Program-made: the position numbers and the translations under genes
Notes under the pieces: generated by a model
The model's input: only the letters and a program-made list of their open reading frames with translations
The model's database searches: none
What the model was told of the DNA's origin: nothing
In this document: in pieces, positions 56,101 to 64,000 of the stretch
Numbering within the stretch: position 1 is the first letter of the stretch
How the letters are laid out: each line of letters begins with the position of its first letter
DNA from: JBBRCE01 sp038205115
GTDB taxonomy: Bacteria; Planctomycetota; Planctomycetia; Pirellulales; JBBRCE01
Assembly: GCA_038205115.1 (NCBI GenBank)
Contig: JBBRCE010000001.1
Coordinates: forward strand, 261,939-325,938
Reading direction: 5' to 3'
DNA length: 64,000 bases

Positions 56101-59100
56101 CCATCGCCGTTGAAATCTCCGGTCACCAGCGCGCCGGGCGAGTTGCCTACCACGTCGCCCAGCGGCGGCGCAAAACCGGCCGCGCCCAAATTTCGATAAC
56201 GCAGCACGTTGTTGCTGTCGGCGTTGCTCACCGCCAAATCCAGCCGGCCGTTGCCAAACAAATCGGCGGCCACAATCGATTTCGGTCCCGCGCCGGCAGC
56301 CAACAGCGTCTGCGGGGCGAAACTGCCACCGCCGAGGCCCAGGCAAACCGAAACATCGTTGCTGCCGAAATTCGCGGTGGCAAAATCGACTTTTCCATCG
56401 CCGTTGAAATCGCCGACGACAATTCCATTGGGCGCAATTCCAACCACCACGTCAACGCTCTGACGAACCAGCACGCCTTGGCCGTTATTGATCAGCACCG
56501 AAACGCTGTTGTCGTTGGTATTGGCCACCACCAAATCCGCGCGACCGTCGCCGTTGAAATCGCCGCTGGCCAGCGCCCGCGGCCCGCTGCCAACGGCAAC
56601 GGTGACCGGCGAGGTGAACGTGCCGTCGGCCTTGCCGGTCCAGATGGTCACACTGCCGGAAAAGAAGTCGGCCGTTGCCAGATCGAGCACGCCATCGCCA
56701 TTGAAATCAGCAGCCACCAGCGAAACGGGGAAATTGCCCACCGCATAGCGCACTGGCAAGCGGAACGTGCCATCGCCCAGTCCCAAGTACACGGCGACGT
56801 CATTGCTGCCGAGGTAAGTGGCCGCCATGTCTGGTCGGCCATCGCCATTGAAGTCGCCGATGACGACGGCGGTTGCCGTACCGTCGCCTACCGAAAATTG
56901 TTCTTGATAAGCGCCGTTGCCCAAACCGAGCAGCACCGAGAGATTTCCGGCGTTGGCGGTGACCAAGTCCAAATGCCCATCGCTGTTGAAGTCACCGGTG
57001 GCGATGGCTTGCGGCTGAATGCCGGTCATGGTTTGCGGCGCGACTTGAAACGTGCCGTCGGCCAGGCCCAGTCGAATGGTGGCGGTGCTGTCAAATCCGT
57101 CGGCGGTGAAGAAATCGAGCCGGCCATCGCCGTTGAGATCGGCCGCGTCGAAATCGAGTGGATGATTGGCAACCGTGACCAGTTGCCGCCGCGCGAATGT
57201 ACCGTTCCCCACGCCCAACGCAACGGCCACATTGGCATCGGCCGAATTGGCAACCAGCAAGTCGAGTTTGCCGTCGTGGTTGGCATCGGCTAGTCGGATG
57301 ACGCTGCGGAAATCGCCGGCGGCCAAGATCGGCGGCAGCAAGCGCACGTCGATTCGTTGTTCGGCGGCAAATCCGCCCGCTGTCAGGCCAAGCAGCAGCG
57401 AGACATCGTCGCCAGCCGCGTTGGCCACCACCAGGTCCGCGCGGCCATCGCCGTTCACATCGCCGGCATCGATCGAACTGGGCTGATCGCCAACGGCCAA
57501 TGTCGCGCCCGTCGTGAACGCGCCGCTGGCGGAACTCAGCAGAATTGTCAGATTATTCGAGCCGCGATTCGCCACCGCCAAATCGGTAAAACCGTCGCCG
57601 TTGAAATCGGCCGCCACGAGTGATTCGGGCCGCGTGCCTACGACGTACGTTGCACCGGCGGCGAACGCGCCGCCGCCCTGGTTGAGTAGCACGGTCACAT
57701 CGTCCGAACTCGCATTGCTGGTGGCCAGGTCCAATTTGCCGTCGCCATTGAAATCACCGCTCGCTAGTCCCAAAGGTTCGGCGCCGACGGTCAACACCAG
57801 CGGATTGAGCGTGTCGAACGTGCCATCGCCCATGCCTGGCAGGACCACCACTTCGCTCGAATTGCGGCAGGCCACCGCGATATCCAAAATGTGATCGCCG
57901 TTGAAATCGCCCACCACCAAACCGGCCGGTCCGGAGTGGACGGCATAACTCACTGCGGGCCGAAATGTGCCATCGCCCAAACCGAGCAAGACTGAAACAT
58001 CGTCGCCAAACCGATCTGCGGTGACGAGGTCCATTTTGCCGTCGCCATTGAAATCGCCATAGGCCACATAGCCGGGCACAGGACCGGTGGCGACAGGCGC
58101 AAACGGCGCGCTAGCGGCAATGGAACTCGTGGTGACGTGGTATGCGCCCATCGACTTGCCGCCTACCGACGCGATCTGCAAGAAATAGGTGCCGGCCGGA
58201 AAATGCTGCAAGATTTCCGGCGCGCCGCCGCCTGCGGAACCAGCGCTCGAATAGAGTTGCTTGAAGTCGGAACTGTACAGAGTGACCAGCGGATTGAGCA
58301 AACTTCCGGAGTCGGCCGTCACACGCACCGTAAGTTGCCCATCGGCGTTGATGGTCAATGAATACCAATCGGTGTCGTTGAAACTGCCGATCGACCCGCC
58401 CACCGACGTACCGACATCGATCACGTCGGCGGTCAGCAACGTGTCATTGGGCTCTTGCTCCTGAAGCACGGCCGGCGCGGACCGCACCTTGACATCAAGC
58501 TGATAACTGCCCAGCGCATTGGGCGGCGCATGCTGGGCGGCGTTTGGATCGTAAGCGGTATTGCCGCCGCTAGAAACTCCGACAAAATATTTTCCGGCCT
58601 CGGTCACGAAATAGCTCAGTGCCGGGCCGCCATCGGCCGAATTTCCGTTGGCTTGCAGTTGCTTGCCCGCGGCGTCGAACAATCGCAAGTAACCGCCCGG
58701 CGAACTGCCCGCAGCGTTGAACGCTAAGCCCAAATCTACCGTATCGCCCGGCAGCAAATTGTTGAGGGCAAACAAATTCACGTCTTGAGGATCGGCCAGC
58801 AGCCCACTGGCGGCGGTCGAAAGATCGCGAATGTATTTTACCGGCGTGGCTTTGGCCAGCGTGTCGTTGCCGGTTGGCAGCGGAGCATCGACTTGCACCT
58901 GCAGGTCGAACGCGCCGGTCGTGACATCGCCAAAACCGCTGCCGGCCGTATTGGGATCGTAGAAGAAATCTCCGTCATCCGAAACGCCAACAAAATACGC
59001 GCCGGTCGCCGAGGCGACGATCGAGGCCATGGCGTCCGTGGCACCAAACCCATCGTTAAACGCGAGTTCCACGCCCGTGCTATCGAAGATTCGTAGATAG

Positions 59101-59354
59101 CCAGCCAGACTGCTGTTGATCGAGACCGTTTTCAGATCGACGGTCAGTTTATCGCCAATCGACAAATCCACGCGGAAGATATCGATATCGCCTAACGGAT
59201 CGAGCGAACTGCTCTGCACGATTGGCGTGCCGTGCGTGTAACTGAGCAACGTCGCGGTCGCCAACGTTTCGTTATTGGCAGAGAGCAATCGGCGCTCCTC
59301 CAATAATTCGACAATTCGGCGTGTGGCGCGACGGGGCGCCGGGCGGCGTTTCAT
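53154..59354 (-). CDS. Giant FG-GAP/VCBS-repeat surface protein
   Basis: 2066 aa. The N-terminus has the planctomycete motif LLEERRLLSA (residues 17-26), typical of large exported proteins of this phylum. Three PPC-like domains follow (about 28-420), for example GDIDIFRVDLSIGDKLTVDL. Then about 26 FG-GAP/VCBS units of about 50 residues, each with a DFNGDGxxDL calcium-binding loop, up to about residue 1800; these fold as beta-propellers in integrin-like proteins. Near the end is a transmembrane helix (WAAIGATSAAALAGAGYGSY) and a basic tail, suggesting a membrane-anchored outer protein. No clear Shine-Dalgarno. It lies 264 bp after the sigma factor gene. Confidence 0.93.
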   Translation of the reverse strand: MKRRPAPRRATRRIVELLEERRLLSANNETLATATLLSYTHGTPIVQSSSLDPLGDIDIFRVDLSIGDKLTVDLKTVSINSSLAGYLRIFDSTGVELAFNDGFGATDAMASIVASATGAYFVGVSDDGDFFYDPNTAGSGFGDVTTGAFDLQVQVDAPLPTGNDTLAKATPVKYIRDLSTAASGLLADPQDVNLFALNNLLPGDTVDLGLAFNAAGSSPGGYLRLFDAAGKQLQANGNSADGGPALSYFVTEAGKYFVGVSSGGNTAYDPNAAQHAPPNALGSYQLDVKVRSAPAVLQEQEPNDTLLTADVIDVGTSVGGSIGSFNDTDWYSLTINADGQLTVRVTADSGSLLNPLVTLYSSDFKQLYSSAGSAGGGAPEILQHFPAGTYFLQIASVGGKSMGAYHVTTSSIAASAPFAPVATGPVPGYVAYGDFNGDGKMDLVTADRFGDDVSVLLGLGDGTFRPAVSYAVHSGPAGLVVGDFNGDHILDIAVACRNSSEVVVLPGMGDGTFDTLNPLVLTVGAEPLGLASGDFNGDGKLDLATSNASSDDVTVLLNQGGGAFAAGATYVVGTRPESLVAADFNGDGFTDLAVANRGSNNLTILLSSASGAFTTGATLAVGDQPSSIDAGDVNGDGRADLVVANAAGDDVSLLLGLTAGGFAAEQRIDVRLLPPILAAGDFRSVIRLADANHDGKLDLLVANSADANVAVALGVGNGTFARRQLVTVANHPLDFDAADLNGDGRLDFFTADGFDSTATIRLGLADGTFQVAPQTMTGIQPQAIATGDFNSDGHLDLVTANAGNLSVLLGLGNGAYQEQFSVGDGTATAVVIGDFNGDGRPDMAATYLGSNDVAVYLGLGDGTFRLPVRYAVGNFPVSLVAADFNGDGVLDLATADFFSGSVTIWTGKADGTFTSPVTVAVGSGPRALASGDFNGDGRADLVVANTNDNSVSVLINNGQGVLVRQSVDVVVGIAPNGIVVGDFNGDGKVDFATANFGSNDVSVCLGLGGGSFAPQTLLAAGAGPKSIVAADLFGNGRLDLAVSNADSNNVLRYRNLGAAGFAPPLGDVVGNSPGALVTGDFNGDGRPDLATANGVDNTVSSLLNLGLGNFATGSQFVSGGTSTSPTLADYSGDGVIDSLVLNGAGQLLLRLGRAGEPGVFDAPQVLNAALPAGAFTTIRIAGFTMIAVTDRFADAISVYMISATGSAFRTQHFAAQVSHPVKIVAGDLNADGAPDLLVAGIGSQSLVVWRMIANGTFLPQAPIAFSGDPTDLELADVNGDGRNDIVALDQIGGTISVFSSATASGPYTETRYLAGNSLTGYSLNAAGDPRLLTRDSSSALAFGDFNRDGRIDVAIANRGNNSVDILFGLADGGLANPVSILVGSGPTVVRTGDFNGDGRLDLAALDAASQSVVVLRGDGLGNFTASATYDAGNAPNGLSLMDLNGDGRLDLVVGNPYGDALTLSGLGDGTFAPFTRIGRRVEIAVGDITGTGHDSWLVSNQTADHLVLQNSSLPVAFQQDRAAGVVNPGAVKMVDINGDGLLDLIVANSGGNNVLVYLGQGNGQFANAQSFYAGTNPVGLTIGDVNGDGKPDVVVTNQGSNDVSVLLGDSASVLRPGVRLNVGAGPTQTVVGDFNGDGKTDLAVASATSNQVWVLNGVGNGFFNDTAPTIFNTGSSPQSLIVGTFDGKLDLVTLNFNSNSLSFYSGFDPNHRVDIAAGGSNPITAVSADFNHDGLLDLIVGNNGDGAISVFLGGNQGLVLSETMFEAGLEHPVALALADLGDGGDLRLLCTEEGDELVRVFSRETQNPDGPPSSAEAALAVDASGESSGGSLLSLTSALTSLLTLAVLESGQAASQFDTTSLGGAAADRFDFSKLAEQFSAWLQTAEQYTDQWLAKLSPLTGTQIKTSEVLVVAGQLAANLFLPNLPGDALYQVAASYGLPPSEAPRELPGAAVDRAIVDMDLPAPTPPRFIEDTGARPHQASFTPQLLPEPSAAAMPRPMSAADKLPDVAPLLNADETQREWIRWAAIGATSAAALAGAGYGSYRLVRRRTLTALLSGESHAKLD
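53980..58080. repeat. Degenerate about 150-bp tandem repeats coding FG-GAP units
   Basis: The region is made of about 26 diverged copies of a roughly 150-bp unit. The segment CCATCGCCGTTGAAATC and close variants recur in most copies and encode the DFNGDG loop on the minus strand. Copies differ in wobble and linker bases, so the array is old rather than freshly amplified. Confidence 0.8.
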
Positions 59355-59618
59355 GTGACAACTAGCCCCAAATGGATGGGATGCAGCGGCGGGGCAGCAT
59401 GGACTGCGAGGTCAATTCATTATTCTTTTATCGCAGCCAACCTGCAAGCGAATTCCCCGGACATCCAACCAGAGCAACATCCACGTCGCAAGTCGGAAAG
59501 CGATCGCGTGAATATTCTCAGATTTTCGCCGCTGGCGAACATTCGCCAACTTGGGCCGCTCGATTGGCGGCTGTGTTTACCTGGCCATTGCGACCTTCGC
59601 GGCATCCAGCTTTGCCGA

Positions 59619-60209
59619 CTACTGCTGGTCCAGTAGCGCCTGCAAAATTCGCGCGGCGGCCTGGCGCGTGTTGTAGATAGTCCGCTCCGTGGTACCAACA
59701 GCTTGGGCAATCGCGCGATTCGTGTGTCCTTCGAGAATCATCTCCACGGTTTTGCGGCGGCGGTCCGAAAACGGCGTCAGCAGATTTTCGATGAGTTCTT
59801 TCAAGGCCACGGCATCCGCTGGAGACGGTCCTTGCTCCAGCGGGTCTTCGCCCGGTGCCAGCGGCGTTTGCCGGGTTAAATCTCGCCGCTGACGCTGCCA
59901 GAACTTGCCGCGATTGCGCATTTTATTAAGCGTAATCGTCACCAGCAGCGGCCACAGGTTGTCGGCCTGGCCCACTTCAGCCGCGTTTTCGCGAAGTTGC
60001 GTGAAGAAGCTCCGCAATGCCGATTGAGCGATGTCCGCCGAGCCTTCAGCCTGACGCAAACGCCAGCCTTGCTCGCGGCGAATCATTTCGATCAGCCGCG
60101 CGTAGTAGCGCTCGAAAAGCTGGGTCGCCGCCTGTTCGCCACCCGCGCGATAAGCAGCCAACAGTTCTTGATCCGGGGGCAAATCCGAGGTTGAGCCGGA
60201 CGCTGTCAT
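59619..60209 (-). CDS. ECF-type RNA polymerase sigma factor
   Basis: 196 aa from the ATG at 60209 with AAGGTT upstream; the frame to 60347 has 46 extra residues without homology. Region 2 is at about 15-85 (LLAAYRAGGEQAATQLFERY, then ADIAQSALRSFF for 2.2/2.3) and region 4 at about 135-190, with the helix-turn-helix GHTNRAIAQAVGTTERTIYN. This is the planctomycete ECF type. No anti-sigma gene is visible. It is first in the minus-strand run leading to the giant surface protein, kinase and CHAT gene, and may direct their transcription. Confidence 0.93.
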   Translation of the reverse strand: MTASGSTSDLPPDQELLAAYRAGGEQAATQLFERYYARLIEMIRREQGWRLRQAEGSADIAQSALRSFFTQLRENAAEVGQADNLWPLLVTITLNKMRNRGKFWQRQRRDLTRQTPLAPGEDPLEQGPSPADAVALKELIENLLTPFSDRRRKTVEMILEGHTNRAIAQAVGTTERTIYNTRQAAARILQALLDQQ

Positions 60210-60388
60210 CAGTGAAACCTTGCTGCGAAGTCGCGTAATCTGCCGCGATTTTACTTGATGCGTGGTTGGCAATCGAGTACTATCTGAGTATCGCGGAAAA
60301 AACGATTGTCCGGCAGTAGGCATTTCGTAGCAATTGCAGATTCTCACGCGGACATGGAATCTGATTACTTCCCGGGGAGTATTGTCTA

Positions 60389-61492
60389 ATGAGTTCGAAA
60401 ATCACTTGCCTCTTTGGCGCACGTTTCTTAGTTGCTCTGGCCGTGGCATTCTGCCTCAGCCTGACGCTCCACTCTCAAGCGCTGGGAGTTGGCGTTTCAA
60501 CCTCTACCTATGCCAAAGACTCCAGCGCATCGCTGCCCAATCCCAAAGTGCTCGCAGAAAACAAACCCAGTGTCACCGGCACATCGTCGAATATTTTATC
60601 GAGCACTTCGGCCGCAAACGCGCAAGCCTGGGCTAGCGCGGCAGTCACCGCCGCCGGCGTGGTGAAATCGGCCAGCGGACGCAGTTGGGTTACCGCGGGG
60701 TCGGATTCGAAAGCGACATCGTGGAGTTCGTTTGCCACAGGCACGATCATCACACCACACTACACAGGCCCGCGAGATGTGAATGGCGACGGTGTCGTAG
60801 ATGCCAATGATCAGGCGCTGATTGATGCCGGTTTGCCCGCGCGGTTCGATCTGCGAATTCCCACCGCCTTTTCCGATCCCAACGCGCCGACGGACATCAC
60901 GACCTTTGCGCTGCCATCGCAAGGCATGTTCAACGATTCTGGCCGGATTGCGGGCGCGCCGAATTTCTTTGATGTCTTTTACAGCATCGACGCAACGCTC
61001 ACGCCACTTTCCAGCGGCAGCACCGGCGGCACTTCGAACCTCTTCCACGGCTCGCTCTTACTCGATCACAACGGAATACTGACGCGCGGTGGCAATTTTG
61101 CCGCAACATTTTTCGACAACGCCTTTCAAGTCAACACGCAAAACGGCCGGGTGACAGTTTCGCTACCGGCCGATCTAACATTAGCGTCCACAACGCTGAC
61201 GAGCGACCGCGATTACGACATCGGCTTTGATGTCTATTCATCAATGGGCGATTTTACGCATCCCGGTGGCACGCAAACCGCCCCGACCGATTTCAACTTC
61301 TCGACGTACAACCTCTCCACGCCGGCTGGCGGTGGCGGCTCGTTTGGCGCCTCGTTCAATCTCATTGCCGCCGATCAGCCGAATTTCACGGTGCAAGTTG
61401 TGCCCGAACCGTCCACCTGGCTTTTATTGAGTTTGGGCATCGTAGGCCTGACAAGCTTGGCGGTGCGTCGCAATCGTCTGGCCAAGGCCTAA
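60389..61492 (+). CDS. PEP-CTERM protein with dockerin-like motif
   Basis: 367 aa, with GGGGAG 9 nt before the ATG. A signal peptide covers residues 1-33 (FLVALAVAFCLSLTLHSQAL). A single dockerin or EF-hand-like loop DVNGDGVVDANDQALIDAG is near residue 130. The middle part is Ser/Thr/Gly-rich with beta-type sequence but no recognised domain. The C-terminus is a standard PEP-CTERM signal, VPEPSTWLLLSLGIVGLTSL then RRNRLAKA, for exosortase sorting. It is divergent from the sigma factor gene, 179 bp away. Confidence 0.88.
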   Translation: MSSKITCLFGARFLVALAVAFCLSLTLHSQALGVGVSTSTYAKDSSASLPNPKVLAENKPSVTGTSSNILSSTSAANAQAWASAAVTAAGVVKSASGRSWVTAGSDSKATSWSSFATGTIITPHYTGPRDVNGDGVVDANDQALIDAGLPARFDLRIPTAFSDPNAPTDITTFALPSQGMFNDSGRIAGAPNFFDVFYSIDATLTPLSSGSTGGTSNLFHGSLLLDHNGILTRGGNFAATFFDNAFQVNTQNGRVTVSLPADLTLASTTLTSDRDYDIGFDVYSSMGDFTHPGGTQTAPTDFNFSTYNLSTPAGGGGSFGASFNLIAADQPNFTVQVVPEPSTWLLLSLGIVGLTSLAVRRNRLAKA

Positions 61493-61905
61493 ACGCAACG
61501 CGCTGTGAGCCGCGTTTGGCGGGCGCGGGTTGGCTTCAAACGGTCAGCCGCGCGAAAACGCACTGCCATTTCTTGGCGATTGGAAATCTCGCGTTCGCTT
61601 GCCGATTTCGATGCCAGTCGTTAGGATCGAGGTTCGTCCAGCGGCAATCGGGACTCGCGAATGTGATCGAGTTCGTTTTGCTCGCCCGCGCGCGAATCTG
61701 TGGCGATCTCCATTCACGTGCCGTGATTTCGCCCGGATTTCACGTTTGCCGGAAGAGCCTGCTGCGCAAGCGGCCTGGGACGAAATGCCCGTTACCCGCC
61801 GCGCAAGCGGAACGGCTGATTGACCGTTTTTGAACCCGATTAGACCTTGGGCCGCTGTCTCTTTACGGTGCAGCAAGCCAAACACCGATTCACGAGTGAT
61901 TCATC
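61493..61905. other. Intergenic stretch before lpdA
   Basis: These 413 bp contain short frames (for example 61516-61833) with no motif. No promoter or hairpin stood out to me. Confidence 0.35.
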
Positions 61906-63333
61906 ATGCAGAGCGAAGTAGTGGTTTTGGGCGGCGGACCGGGCGGATACGCGGCGGCGTTTTTGGCGGCCGATCTGGGCATGCAAGTCACCATTGTCGA
62001 ATCCGATCCGCGCTTGGGCGGCACCTGCCTGTTGCGTGGCTGTATTCCGTCCAAGGCGCTGCTGCACGTGGCCCGCGTCATCAGCGAAGTCAAAGAAATG
62101 CACGAGTGGGGCGTGGATTTTCCGAGTCCCAAACTGAATGTCGACGCACTACGCGCACGCAAAGAAAAAGTCATCGCCACGCTCACCGGCGGACTCAAGC
62201 AATTGGCCAAGCGCCGCAACGTGGAGGTCATTCATGCCCGCGGCACGTTTTCGGATTCCAACACGTTGCAGTTGGAACGCCAAGATGAACTCGGCAAAAA
62301 CGATACGCTGACTTTCCAACATTGCATTCTGGCCACGGGCTCGCGTCCGGCGACCATTCCGGCTTTTTCGCTGCCCACCGATCGCGTGATGGATTCCAGC
62401 GGCGCGCTCGAACTGCGTGACTTGCCCGAAAGCCTGCTGGTTGTTGGCGGCGGTTACATCGGCTTGGAGATGGGCACGGTCTACGCCGAACTGGGCGCTA
62501 AGGTCAGCGTCGTGGAGTTGACAGACGGTTTGCTCCCCGGCGCGGATCGTGACCTGGTCAAGCCGCTGCAGCAGCGACTCGAAAAACTGTTTACGAAAAT
62601 CATGCTCAAAACCAAAGTCGTCTCGCTCGCCGACAAGGGCGATGGCATTGAAGTCAAATTCGAAGACGCCAATGGCCCGAGCACGGAAAAATTTTCGCGA
62701 GTGCTGGTTTCCGTGGGCCGCAAACCCAACAGCGGCGGCATCGGTCTGGAGAACACCAAGGTTCAGATTGACGCCCGCGGTTTTGTGACGGTCGACGAGT
62801 GCATGCGGACTGCCGACCCCAGTATTTTGGCGATTGGCGATGTGGCTGGCGAACCGATGTTGGCGCACAAAGCGTCGCACCAAGGGAAGGTGGCCGTCGA
62901 AGCGCTGCACGGTGGACCGGCCGTGTTCGCCCCGCAAGCCATTCCGGCGGTCGTATTTACCGATCCCGAAATCGCCTGGTCCGGACTGACTGAAGATCAA
63001 GCCCTGCAGGCAGGTCGCGAAGTCGAAATTGTCCGCTATCCGTGGGCAGCCAGCGGCCGCGCACAATCGCTGGGGCGCACCGAGGGATTAACCAAAATCC
63101 TGGTCGATCCCGAGACCGAACGGGTGCTGGGCGTCGGACTGGTGGGCGTAGGTGCCGGCGAACTGATTGCCGAAGCCACGCTGGCCATCGAGATGGGCTG
63201 CACAGTCCGCGACCTGGCCGAAACCATTCACGCCCATCCCACGCTGTCGGAGACAGAGGCCTTTGCCGCCGAAGTCTTTTACGGAACGGCCACCGAAATT
63301 TACAAGCCGCGCGCCGAAAAAGCCGGCGCGTAG
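61906..63333 (+). CDS. lpdA: Dihydrolipoyl dehydrogenase
   Basis: A 475-aa flavoprotein of standard length. The FAD site is VVLGGGPGGYAAAFLAADLG, the redox disulfide is Cys41/Cys46 in GGTCLLRGCIPSKALLH, the NAD site is LLVVGGGYIGLEMGTVYAEL, and the acid-base His-Glu pair is in HAHPTLSE near the C-terminus. It reoxidises lipoamide in 2-oxoacid dehydrogenase complexes or the glycine cleavage system. No E1 or E2 gene is adjacent, so the complex it serves is not known. Confidence 0.97.
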   Translation: MQSEVVVLGGGPGGYAAAFLAADLGMQVTIVESDPRLGGTCLLRGCIPSKALLHVARVISEVKEMHEWGVDFPSPKLNVDALRARKEKVIATLTGGLKQLAKRRNVEVIHARGTFSDSNTLQLERQDELGKNDTLTFQHCILATGSRPATIPAFSLPTDRVMDSSGALELRDLPESLLVVGGGYIGLEMGTVYAELGAKVSVVELTDGLLPGADRDLVKPLQQRLEKLFTKIMLKTKVVSLADKGDGIEVKFEDANGPSTEKFSRVLVSVGRKPNSGGIGLENTKVQIDARGFVTVDECMRTADPSILAIGDVAGEPMLAHKASHQGKVAVEALHGGPAVFAPQAIPAVVFTDPEIAWSGLTEDQALQAGREVEIVRYPWAASGRAQSLGRTEGLTKILVDPETERVLGVGLVGVGAGELIAEATLAIEMGCTVRDLAETIHAHPTLSETEAFAAEVFYGTATEIYKPRAEKAGA

Positions 63334-63393
63334 TTGGCTGAAGCGCGACGCCGCGAACTCCGTTGGCAGGCAATGTTTTCCGCGTAGGCAGCC

Positions 63394-63963
63394 ATGACCG
63401 AATCCGAACTGATTGCCGCCTACTCTGGCGGGCGTCGCGATTTCCGCGGCGTCATCATTTGCGATGGCGATTTTTCGCGAGCGCAGTTGCCGGGAATTCA
63501 CCTGGATGATGCCGACCTCAGTGGCAGCCTTTTCCGTGACGCGGATCTGACGGCCGCCAGCTTTCGCCACGCTGCTTTGAACCGCACGGATTTTTCACAA
63601 GCGCGGCTGGAGCGAGCGTCGTTTGGCTGGGCTGCGCTGATGGCCGCGATTTTGGTCTCTGCCAATCTTTACGGTGCCGATCTGCGCAGCGCCAATTTGC
63701 GCTCGGCTGACTTAACGTCCGTGCAAGCCGTGGCCGCGGACTTCGCCCGTGCAGACCTTTCGGACGCCGAACTGGAAGGTGCGAATCTTTCGTTTGCCAA
63801 CCTTTCCGAAACACGATTGTACGGCGCATGTCTGTATCGCGCGAATCTTCGTGCTGCTAAGGGTGTGACAAAAGTGCTTGGCGGTGTTAAGCCGCGGTGG
63901 GGCAAGGAGTTGGCCAGTATTTTTGCCATTGGCCGCTACGCTCGAGCGAATCCAGCGCGGTGA
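63394..63963 (+). CDS. Pentapeptide-repeat protein
   Basis: A 189-aa protein. After about 20 residues it consists of consecutive A(D/N)LXX-type pentapeptides (DDADLSGSLFRDADLTAAS, SANLYGADLRSANLRSADL, FARADLSDAELEGANLSFAN) up to about residue 155, forming a predicted right-handed square beta helix. The C-terminal 30 residues are basic. Some such proteins mimic DNA and protect gyrase (Qnr, MfpA), but the repeat alone does not show this. It has no signal peptide and follows lpdA by 60 bp. Confidence 0.88.
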   Translation: MTESELIAAYSGGRRDFRGVIICDGDFSRAQLPGIHLDDADLSGSLFRDADLTAASFRHAALNRTDFSQARLERASFGWAALMAAILVSANLYGADLRSANLRSADLTSVQAVAADFARADLSDAELEGANLSFANLSETRLYGACLYRANLRAAKGVTKVLGGVKPRWGKELASIFAIGRYARANPAR

Positions 63964-64000
63964 CAGCCTCCGCATTCGGTCGATCCCAACGACGACTGCG

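Noticed and set aside
53980..58080. Regular short repeats that could suggest a CRISPR array
   Set aside because: The units are about 150 bp, diverged and in one open frame coding FG-GAP repeats; no conserved short repeat with unique spacers and no cas gene.
61516..61833. 105-aa frame before lpdA
   Set aside because: No motif, no Shine-Dalgarno, unusual residue composition for this genome.

Overview
This looks like a chromosomal segment of a planctomycete, probably of the Pirellulales type. The signs are PEP-CTERM surface proteins, a giant protein with the N-terminal 'LEERRLLS' motif and FG-GAP repeats, several Hanks-type Ser/Thr kinases, an ECF sigma factor with no anti-sigma gene beside it, a secreted TPR-CHAT protein, and a B12-dependent ribonucleotide reductase. 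The lineage is inferred from gene content; no rRNA gene is present.

1-12 kb (all minus strand): the transcription/translation macro-cluster. Read in the direction of transcription it is tRNA-Thr(UGU), tRNA-Tyr, tRNA-Gly, tRNA-Thr(GGU), tuf, tRNA-Trp, secE, nusG, rplK, rplA, rplJ, rplL, rpoB, rpoC (only its first 36 codons are inside). The order matches the classical E. coli cluster, with tRNA-Trp between tuf and secE. A DUF433/DUF5615 toxin-antitoxin pair sits between rpoB and rpoC. A hicB/hicA pair upstream of the tRNA cluster has a frameshifted hicA and ends in a good intrinsic terminator.

13-22.7 kb: argC-argJ (arginine synthesis), a FixJ-like response regulator, a BON-domain protein, an ExeA-like AAA ATPase followed by a P-loop-like protein that has lost its Walker A motif, then on the minus strand a glycerate 2-kinase and a thiolase.

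22.9-32.8 kb: a cobalamin riboswitch ahead of a PEP-CTERM surface protein, rsmH plus a membrane-anchored LysM protein (minus), nrdJ (B12-dependent ribonucleotide reductase) with a dyad over its promoter, and uvrB facing it across a shared hairpin terminator. B12 links two neighbouring but separate units here.

33.2-41.9 kb (plus): a complete F1Fo ATP synthase operon, atpZ-like, atpI-like, atpB, atpE, atpF, atpH, atpA, a DUF4870 membrane gene, atpG, atpD, atpC. The c and b subunits carry signal-peptide-like N-termini, and atpH and atpA overlap by 50 nt.

41.9-60.2 kb (minus): an ABC-F protein (uup), an FHA protein, a six-TM Ser/Thr kinase, an exported TPR-CHAT protein, a second Ser/Thr kinase, a 2066-aa FG-GAP surface protein and an ECF sigma factor. 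The order sigma, giant surface protein, kinase, CHAT reads like one signalling and surface-protein locus and is the most interesting part of the window.

60.4-64 kb (plus): another PEP-CTERM protein, dihydrolipoyl dehydrogenase and a pentapeptide-repeat protein. Start codons were moved inward from the longest reading frame wherever a Shine-Dalgarno sequence or family alignment supported it.
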